In this document: positions 58,741 to 64,000 of the stretch, piece by piece
Layout of the letters: each line of letters starts with the position of its first letter
Numbering within the stretch: the stretch's first letter is position 1
From: Methylobacterium gregans
GTDB taxonomy: Bacteria; Pseudomonadota; Alphaproteobacteria; Rhizobiales; Beijerinckiaceae
Reading direction: 5' to 3'
NCBI RefSeq assembly: GCF_022179245.1
Contig: NZ_BPQM01000002.1
Span: 111,978 to 175,977 of the forward strand
Length of the DNA: 64,000 nt
Made by a program: the position numbers and the translations under genes
The notes under the pieces: model-generated
Told to the model about the DNA's origin: nothing
Databases searched by the model: none
The model's input: only the letters and a program-made list of their open reading frames with translations

Positions 58741-59295
58741 TCAGAAAAGATGCAGCGCGTGCGGCGCCAGGAAGCCGAAGCCCAGCATCACGGCGCCGGC
58801 CGCGCCGAGCAGGCCACCCGCGACGGCGAGCGCCACGATCCCGGTGATGACCTGGGCCGAGGCCAGCACGATGCCGATCTGGAAGGCCGCCGAGGCAAGC
58901 TCGTAATGGTGGTAGCGGTGGAGCGAGAGGTCGCGCTTCTCCTGGTTCGCCTTGGCCTTCTCGGCGAGTTCCTTGCGGCCCTCGCCGGTGGCCGGCTCCG
59001 AGTCCCAGCGTGCCATGGTCTTGGCCCACTCGGCGCGCTTGGCCTGCACCGCCTCCTGGTTCGGCCCCGGCGGCGTGAGCGCGACCATCTCGTCGGCGGT
59101 CTTCAGGACCGTGCTGCGGATGGTCCGCGCTTGGAAGAAGGCCCACTGGTTGGCGGCCTCGATATTGGAGCCGATGGCGTCGGTCTGCGCTGCCTTGCCC
59201 AGCGTCTCGCTGAAGGCCAGGAACAGCGCCAGCACCGAGATCAGCAGCGCCACCCGCTTGTTCGAACCCTCGACCGCCCCGTGACCGCCCGACAT
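58741..59295 (-). CDS. DUF4337 membrane protein
   Basis: A 184-residue protein of the DUF4337 family. The first span is VALLISVLALFLAFSETLGK, followed by the family signature NIEAANQWAFFQARTIRSTV, a charged helical region (RKELAEKAKANQEKRDLSLH) and two C-terminal hydrophobic segments (AAFQIGIVLASAQVITGIVA; LLGAAGAVMLGFGFLAPH). The function is unknown in the family. ATG 59295 is chosen because the family region begins soon after. It diverges from the metallo-hydrolase gene. Confidence 0.87.
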   Translation of the reverse strand: MSGGHGAVEGSNKRVALLISVLALFLAFSETLGKAAQTDAIGSNIEAANQWAFFQARTIRSTVLKTADEMVALTPPGPNQEAVQAKRAEWAKTMARWDSEPATGEGRKELAEKAKANQEKRDLSLHRYHHYELASAAFQIGIVLASAQVITGIVALAVAGGLLGAAGAVMLGFGFLAPHALHLF

Positions 59296-59426
59296 GCCCG
59301 ATCCCCCTGATTCCTGAGCGGGGGAGCTACAGCGCATCCCGTGCGGCGGTGCAACCGCCGAAGGGGGAGTCGGGGGAGCACGGGCGCGCATCGCCGCGTT
59401 GGTTTTGGAGCAGGGAGGGTTCGACG

Positions 59427-60158
59427 ATGCGACTGACGGTTCTCGGCTGCGGCGACGCCTTCGGCTCGGGCGGGCGCCTCAACACCTGCTTCCATGTCGC
59501 GGGGGACGGCACCGGATTCCTGATCGATTGCGGCGCCTCGGCGCTGATCGCGATGCGCCGCTTCGGCGTCGATCCGAACGGGATCGATACGGTGTTCCTC
59601 ACCCATCTCCACGGCGATCATTTCGGCGGCCTGCCCTGGCTGATCCTCGACGGGCAGCTCGTGAGCCATCGGCGGACACCGCTGACCATCGTCGGGCCGC
59701 CCGGGATCCGGGAGCGGCTGCCGGCCGCCATGGAGGTGCTGTTCCCCGGCTCCAGCACGGCGAAGCGGGCCTTCACAGTCGCGGTGCGGGAGATCGTGGC
59801 CGGTGAGCCGGGGGCGTTCGGCGGAGTGGAGGTGGAGGCCTTCGCGGTCGAGCACCCCTCGGGCGCGCCCGCGCACGCGCTGCGACTCGCCCATGCGGGC
59901 CGGGTCGTGACCTATACGGGCGATACGCAGTGGGTCGAGGCGCTGATCCCCGCGGGCCGCGATGCCGACCTGATGATCGCCGAGGGCTACACGGTGGAGC
60001 GCCCCGTCAGGTTCCACCTCGACTGGGCGACGCTGAACCGCAACCTGCCCGAGATCGCGCCGAGGCGGCTCATGCTCACCCACATGAGCCCCGAGATGAT
60101 CGCCCATCCGGCCGAGGGCTACATCGCGGCGGAGGACGGGCTCGTCCTGGAGTTGTGA
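59427..60158 (+). CDS. MBL-fold metallo-hydrolase (RNase Z-like)
   Basis: A 243-residue metallo-beta-lactamase-fold protein. The metal motif is THLHGDHFGG, a second histidine is in AVEHPSGAPAHAL, the aspartate in TYTGDTQW and the final histidine in MLTHMSPEM. N terminus LTVLGCGDAFGSGGRLNTCF resembles the ElaC/RNase Z group, but it lacks the long exosite arm, so it is more likely a small-molecule hydrolase than a tRNA nuclease. GGGAGG precedes ATG 59427. The substrate cannot be predicted. Confidence 0.9.
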   Translation: MRLTVLGCGDAFGSGGRLNTCFHVAGDGTGFLIDCGASALIAMRRFGVDPNGIDTVFLTHLHGDHFGGLPWLILDGQLVSHRRTPLTIVGPPGIRERLPAAMEVLFPGSSTAKRAFTVAVREIVAGEPGAFGGVEVEAFAVEHPSGAPAHALRLAHAGRVVTYTGDTQWVEALIPAGRDADLMIAEGYTVERPVRFHLDWATLNRNLPEIAPRRLMLTHMSPEMIAHPAEGYIAAEDGLVLEL

Positions 60159-60164
60159 GCCCGT

Positions 60165-60195
60165 CGCCCTCCCTCCCCCGCAGAGGGAGAGGGCG
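60165..60195. terminator. Bidirectional terminator between MBL gene and hemA
   Basis: CGCCCT-CCCTC (60165-60175) pairs with GAGGG-AGGGCG (60183-60195, two-base bulge) around a 7-base loop. It sits between two convergent genes, 7 bases after the first stop and 10 bases before the second. Confidence 0.75.
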
Positions 60196-60204
60196 CCCGG
60201 CGTT

Positions 60205-61500
60205 CTACTCCGCCGCCTCGACGAAGACCGTACCGGCGCGCGGCAGGTCGAGGGCGTCCCAGGTCTCGGCGAGCGCCGCGGTGAGCTTCTCGATCTGCGC
60301 CGCGTCGTGGAACGGCGAGGGCGTGATGCGCAGGCGCTCGGTGCCGCGGGGCACGGTCGGGTAGTTGATCGGCTGAATGTAGATGCCGTGGCACTCCAGC
60401 AGGTGGTCGGCGGCGGCCTTGCACAGCTCCGCGTCGCCCACCATCACCGGCACGATGTGGGTCTCGGTGTGCAGTACCGGCAGGCCCGCCGCCTCAAGAG
60501 CCGCCTTGGTCTGCGCCGCCTGGCGCTGGTGCGCCTCGCGCTCGACCTGCGAGCGCTTGAGGTAGCGCACGGAGGCGCGCGCCGCCGCCGCTACCGCGGG
60601 CGGCAGCGCGGTGGTGAAGATGAAGCCGGCCGCGAAGGAGCGCACCGCATCGAGCACGGCACTCGTGCCCGTGATGTAGCCGCCGACGCAGCCGAAGCCC
60701 TTGGCGAGCGTGCCCTCGATCACGTCGACCCGGTGCATCACGCCGTCCCGCTCGGAGATGCCGGCGCCGCGCTCGCCGTAGAGGCCGACCGCGTGGACCT
60801 CGTCGAGGTAGGTCATGGCGCCGTAGCGGTCGGCGAGGTCGCAGATCTTGCCGATCGGCGCGACGTCGCCGTCCATCGAGTACACGGACTCGAACACGAT
60901 GAGCTTGGGCCGGTCGCCAGCCTCGATCAGGAGTTCCTCGAGATGCGCGAGGTCGTTGTGGCGGAAGATGCGCTTCTCGCACCCCGAGTGGCGCACACCC
61001 TCGATCATCGAATTGTGGTTGAAGGCGTCCGACAGGATCAGGCAGTTCGGGATCAGCCGGGCGATCGTCGAGATGCCGGCCTGGTTCGAGACGTAGCCCG
61101 AGGTGAAGACGAGGCCCGCCTCCTTGCCGTGCAGATCCGCGAGTTCGCGCTCGAGATCGACCAGCGGCGAGTTGTTGCCGGCGATGTTTCGGGTGCCGCC
61201 CGCGCCGACGCCGCAGCGCTTGGCCGTCTCCGTCATGGCGTTCACCACCTCGGGGTGCTGGCCCATGCCGAGATAGTCGTTCGAGCACCACACGGTGATC
61301 TCGCGGATCGAGCCGTCCTGGCGGCGCCAGTTCGCCTGCGGGAAGCGGCCGGCCACGCGCTCGATATCGGCGAAGACGCGGTAGCGGCGCTCGCCGTGCA
61401 GCTTGTCCAGCGCGGCGCGGAAGTAGCCCTCGAAGTCGGTCTTGATGCCGGGTCCGGAGGATGCGGTCTTCGGGGCAGCGGGCATCCGGGTCACGGGCAT
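60205..61500 (-). CDS. hemA: 5-aminolevulinate synthase
   Basis: A 431-residue PLP enzyme that condenses glycine and succinyl-CoA to 5-aminolevulinate, the C4 route to haem, bacteriochlorophyll and cobalamin. Landmarks: [96 protein letters not shown] and PLP Lys267 in [21 protein letters not shown] upstream supports ATG 61500. A candidate promoter lies about 200 bases upstream at 61698-61727. Confidence 0.97.
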   Translation of the reverse strand: MPVTRMPAAPKTASSGPGIKTDFEGYFRAALDKLHGERRYRVFADIERVAGRFPQANWRRQDGSIREITVWCSNDYLGMGQHPEVVNAMTETAKRCGVGAGGTRNIAGNNSPLVDLERELADLHGKEAGLVFTSGYVSNQAGISTIARLIPNCLILSDAFNHNSMIEGVRHSGCEKRIFRHNDLAHLEELLIEAGDRPKLIVFESVYSMDGDVAPIGKICDLADRYGAMTYLDEVHAVGLYGERGAGISERDGVMHRVDVIEGTLAKGFGCVGGYITGTSAVLDAVRSFAAGFIFTTALPPAVAAAARASVRYLKRSQVEREAHQRQAAQTKAALEAAGLPVLHTETHIVPVMVGDAELCKAAADHLLECHGIYIQPINYPTVPRGTERLRITPSPFHDAAQIEKLTAALAETWDALDLPRAGTVFVEAAE

Positions 61501-61825
61501 GAGGATCCTTCGGGTGGCTGGCAGGGACGGACGGGCCGTCGATGCGCGGGATCGTTCGGCACGCGAGACCGACGCGGGTCTCCGGCGAGCATCGGACGTT
61601 TGGATTGACGTCCTCTGAACCCTAGGAGGTCCCGGACGCGGGCTGGCGGTTTCCTTGAGCGTTCTTGCGGCAGCGTCTTCGGGCGCTGTCGAGGCGGAAG
61701 ATACAGGCGGATCTGGAATGGGTTCAAGGTGAGTTCTAACATTCCTGCCCTGTGCAGGGCGGAAGCGCGCGCCAGGGTGACGATGCGCCGCGCGCGAATC
61801 TCGCCCGAAGCCGCGCGATGACGGG
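61501..61825. other. Divergent gap between hemA and the murA unit
   Basis: No gene is seen. The left two thirds would be the hemA leader (about 190 bases if the promoter at 61698-61727 is right), long enough for regulation but without a riboswitch I recognise. A perfect GCCCTG-TG-CAGGGC hairpin at 61747-61760 lies on the murA side. Confidence 0.5.
61698..61727 (-). promoter_or_regulatory. Candidate hemA promoter
   Basis: On the minus strand TTGAAC (complement of 61722-61727) and TATCTT (complement of 61698-61703) are separated by 18 bases, each matching four of six consensus positions of a vegetative promoter. Transcription would start near 61690. No clear FNR/FixK or Irr box was seen nearby. 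Confidence 0.35.
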
Positions 61826-62026
61826 ATGACGATGGCGGATACGGGCGAAAGCCGCGCGGAGCGGTTGAAAGCGGCGTTGCGCGACAACCTGCGGCGGCGC
61901 AAGGCGCAGGAGCGCGGAAAAGAGCAGGGCCGAGCCGCCGCCGGGGCCGCCCCGCCCGCCGCGGATGATTCGCTGGGCGGCGATGCGTCCGGGACCGGTC
62001 CCGATTCCGACAAAACTGGACTATAG
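61826..62026 (+). CDS. Small conserved hypothetical protein upstream of murA
   Basis: A 66-residue, highly charged protein. The conserved part is [20 protein letters not shown], a basic amphipathic helix seen in short proteins encoded just before murA in many Rhizobiales (recalled, not searched). The rest is Gly/Ala/Asp-rich and probably disordered. No function is known. ATG 61826 or 61832; murA begins 84 bases after its stop. Confidence 0.65.
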   Translation: MTMADTGESRAERLKAALRDNLRRRKAQERGKEQGRAAAGAAPPAADDSLGGDASGTGPDSDKTGL

Positions 62027-62110
62027 CCTGCGGCCAAGCATGGGCGCACTGTCGCGCCCGACGGGACGACAGGCGCCGCGCGAGTCCGCGGGGCGGCCCA
62101 GGGAACGAGT

Positions 62111-63400
62111 ATGGACCGCATCCACATCACCGGTGGCACCGAGCTGCACGGCACCATTCCGATCTCGGGCGCCAAGAACGCGGCGCTGCCGCTGATGATC
62201 GCGAGCCTGCTGACCGGCGAAACGCTCGAGCTCGTCAACGTGCCGCGGCTCGCCGACATCAACGCGCTGACCCGCATCCTCGGCAACCACGGCGTCGACC
62301 AGATGGTGGTGGGCAAGCGCCCGGGCCAGACCACCGAGGCCGGCCAGACGATCCGGCTCACCGCCTCGAACGTCATCGACACGACCGCGCCCTACGAGCT
62401 GGTCTCGACCATGCGGGCGAGCTTCTGGGTGGTGGCGCCGCTGCTCGCCCGCTTCGGCGAGGCCAAGGTCTCGCTGCCGGGCGGCTGCGCCATCGGCACG
62501 CGGCCCGTGGACCTGCTGATCATGGCGCTCGAGCGTCTTGGCGCCCAGATCGAGATCGATGGCGGCTACGTGGTGGCCAAGACCAAGAACGGCCTGCGCG
62601 GCGCCGAGATCAGCTTCCCGAAGGTCACGGTCGGCGGCACCCACGTCGCCCTGATGGGGGCCGCGCTCGCCTACGGCACCACCGTGATCGAGAACGCCGC
62701 CCGCGAGCCGGAGGTGGTCGACCTCGCCGAGTGCCTCACCAAGATGGGCGCGCGCATCAAGGGCGCGGGCACGCCGCGCATCGAGATCGAGGGCGTGGCG
62801 CGGCTCAACGGCGCCCGCCACGAGGTGCTGCCCGACCGGATCGAGACCGGCACCTACGCCATGGCGGTGGCGATGACGGGCGGCGACGTGGTCCTGGAGA
62901 ACACCCGCGCCGACCTGCTGCACGCGGCCCTCGACGTGCTGGCGACCACCGGCGCCGAGGTGACGCAGGTGCCGGACGGCATCCGGGTCCGCCGCAACGG
63001 CGCCGGCATCGCGGCGGTGGACGTGACCACCGACCCGTTCCCAGGCTTCCCCACCGACCTGCAGGCGCAGTTCATGGCGCTGATGACGCTCGCCAAGGGG
63101 AGTTCCCGCATCCGCGAGACGATCTTCGAGAACCGCTTCATGCACGTGCAGGAGCTCGCCCGCCTCGGCGCGAAGATCCGCCTCGACGGCGACGCGGCGA
63201 TCGTGGAGGGCGTCGAGCGCCTTAAGGGCGCGCCCGTGATGGCGACGGATCTGCGCGCCTCGGTCTCGCTGGTGATCGCAGGGCTCGCCGCCGAGGGGGA
63301 GACCCAGATCAACCGGGTCTATCACCTCGACCGCGGCTTCGAGGCGCTGGAGGCCAAGCTCGGCCGCTGCGGTGCCCGGATCGAGCGCGTGCGGGCCTGA
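62111..63400 (+). CDS. murA: UDP-N-acetylglucosamine 1-carboxyvinyltransferase
   Basis: A 429-residue enzyme catalysing the first committed step of peptidoglycan synthesis, transfer of enolpyruvate to UDP-GlcNAc. The N terminus is [20 protein letters not shown] then [14 protein letters not shown]. The catalytic cysteine, target of fosfomycin, is Cys126 in [17 protein letters not shown]. The C-terminal half has [18 protein letters not shown] and [17 protein letters not shown]. The length is typical. A strong terminator follows. Confidence 0.98.
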   Translation: MDRIHITGGTELHGTIPISGAKNAALPLMIASLLTGETLELVNVPRLADINALTRILGNHGVDQMVVGKRPGQTTEAGQTIRLTASNVIDTTAPYELVSTMRASFWVVAPLLARFGEAKVSLPGGCAIGTRPVDLLIMALERLGAQIEIDGGYVVAKTKNGLRGAEISFPKVTVGGTHVALMGAALAYGTTVIENAAREPEVVDLAECLTKMGARIKGAGTPRIEIEGVARLNGARHEVLPDRIETGTYAMAVAMTGGDVVLENTRADLLHAALDVLATTGAEVTQVPDGIRVRRNGAGIAAVDVTTDPFPGFPTDLQAQFMALMTLAKGSSRIRETIFENRFMHVQELARLGAKIRLDGDAAIVEGVERLKGAPVMATDLRASVSLVIAGLAAEGETQINRVYHLDRGFEALEAKLGRCGARIERVRA

Positions 63401-63409
63401 GACAGCAGA

Positions 63410-63437
63410 AGAGGCGCCCGAGCGATCGGGCGCCTCT
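63410..63437. terminator. Bidirectional terminator after murA
   Basis: AGAGGCGCCCG (63410-63420) pairs perfectly over 11 bp with CGGGCGCCTCT (63427-63437) around a 6-base loop. It is 9 bases after the murA stop and 26 bases beyond the stop of the opposing small gene. Confidence 0.85.
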
Positions 63438-63463
63438 CCGAACCCTCTGAAACCGGGATCGTC

Positions 63464-63778
63464 TCAGCCGCCGATCGCGCCCCGCTTGAAGCCGAAGCCC
63501 GGAATCTCGCAGCCGCAGGGCGCGTTGAACGGAGCGGGGCGGGTCGGGCAATTGCCGCGCGAGGTCACGCAGATGCTGCCGCCGCGCCGGCCGAAATCCC
63601 GGCGGCGCTCGTAGCGGTCCTCGTAATAGTCGTCCCGGCGGCGGCGCTCGTAGCGGTCCTCGTAGCCGCGGTCCCAGCGGCGCGGTCCGTCGTCATAGTA
63701 CTGCGCGCTGGCCGGCACGGCGGCCAGGGTGGTTCCCAGCGTCAGTGCGGCGAGAGCCGCGAGCGTGAAGCGCTTCAC
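63464..63778 (-). CDS. Small secreted Arg/Tyr-rich protein with conserved cysteine C terminus
   Basis: A 104-residue protein with a signal peptide (VKRFTLAALAALTLGTTLAA to ASAQ). The mature N-terminal half is an Arg/Tyr/Asp/Glu-rich repeat in which YEDRYERRR occurs twice. The C-terminal half, GSICVTSRGNCPTRPAPFNA then PCGCEIPGFGFKRG, has four cysteines and is a pattern seen in small secreted proteins of Methylobacterium and other Rhizobiales; its function is unknown. The start is GTG 63778, supported by GAGGAG 8-13 bases upstream on the minus strand. Confidence 0.82.
   Translation of the reverse strand: MKRFTLAALAALTLGTTLAAVPASAQYYDDGPRRWDRGYEDRYERRRRDDYYEDRYERRRDFGRRGGSICVTSRGNCPTRPAPFNAPCGCEIPGFGFKRGAIGG
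63601..63664. repeat. 25-bp direct repeat inside the small secreted protein gene
   Basis: An identical 25-base segment occurs at 63601-63625 and 63640-63664 (period 39 bases, 13 codons). It encodes the duplicated YEDRYERRR of the secreted protein. Perfect identity suggests a recent duplication or slippage. Confidence 0.85.
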
Positions 63779-63940
63779 CGGTCGGTCTCCTCGAACCTTG
63801 TTCTCGTGTTCGTGAGGCCGAGATAGCGGTCGCTGCCTGAACGACACCTGATCCGAATTACGCACCGGCGGGACGGCGCGCCGAGATCCGGGCCGGCGCC
63901 CGTTGTCGATCCTCCTCGCCGCCGCTACCTACCCCGCGAC

Positions 63941-64000
63941 GTTTCACGTGAAATTTACCATCCGGCACGTCCAGAGGCTCGGCCGGATGGTAAATTTCAC
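63941..64000. repeat. 18-bp perfect inverted repeat next to a parS-like palindrome
   Basis: The arm at 63948-63965 (GTGAAATTTACCATCCGG) is the exact reverse complement of 63983-64000, with a 17-base spacer. The left arm is embedded in GTTTCACGTGAAA (63941-63953), which matches 13 bases of the parS consensus for ParB binding. The right arm reaches the last base of the window, so the repeat may extend further. AT-rich arms contrast with the GC-rich surroundings. Confidence 0.75.

Noticed and set aside
63601..63664. CRISPR-like direct repeats
   Set aside because: Only two copies, inside a coding sequence and in frame; no other array is present in the window.

Overview
The window is very GC-rich with almost no coding gaps. 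Its gene content points to a Methylobacterium/Methylorubrum-type alphaproteobacterium (Rhizobiales). The evidence is an NAD-dependent molybdenum formate dehydrogenase of fdsGBAD (fdh2CBAD) type, a C4-pathway 5-aminolevulinate synthase, a cycHJKL-type cytochrome c maturation cluster, gene-transfer-agent (GTA) tail genes and Tad-type pilus proteins. This is inferred from gene families and base composition, because no 16S or other marker lies in the window.

Layout. 1-9.3 kb: the end of a GTA-like tail module (NlpC/P60 peptidase, giant TIM-barrel tail protein, DUF2793 tail-fibre protein), then a GH24 endolysin and three small membrane proteins that look like a lysis cassette. A chemotaxis receptor lies in antisense orientation inside the module. 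9.5-12.8 kb: a secreted PepSY protein, an OmpR-family regulator and its sensor kinase, with a vapBC toxin-antitoxin pair inserted backwards between regulator and kinase; the toxin lacks its first catalytic aspartate. 12.9-17.6 kb: ccmI-ccmE-ccmF-ccmH, then an unusual run of six hairpins and a glutathione S-transferase. 18.7-25.8 kb: fdsGBAD, a PAS protein and a LysR regulator. 25.9-36.9 kb: housekeeping genes rpmG, a NUDIX hydrolase, DUF983, ppiD-trpE, tpiA-secG-pyrG, and holC followed by a periplasmic carboxypeptidase and a lipoprotein. 36.9-43.4 kb: two GT-C-type glycosyltransferases, a UDP-galactopyranose-mutase-like flavoprotein, and a sorbosone-dehydrogenase-like propeller with its own cytochrome c. 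43.5-50.2 kb: TadE, TadE and TadG proteins, then an HD-GYP response regulator and a hybrid kinase with receiver and Hpt domains. 50.2-64 kb: LysR, YebC, SDR, a PLP lyase, TspO, Tex, two unknowns, an MBL hydrolase, hemA, a small conserved protein, murA and a small secreted protein. The window ends in a long inverted repeat next to a parS-like palindrome.

How genes may work together. The fds genes oxidise formate to CO2 and feed NADH, the last step of C1 oxidation. The ccm cluster, hemA and the dehydrogenase/cytochrome pair belong to haem and cytochrome c metabolism. The GTA tail and lysis genes could act together in particle assembly and release. The Tad proteins and the adjacent cyclic-di-GMP and phosphorelay genes suggest regulated surface attachment. 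These links are inferences from neighbourhood.
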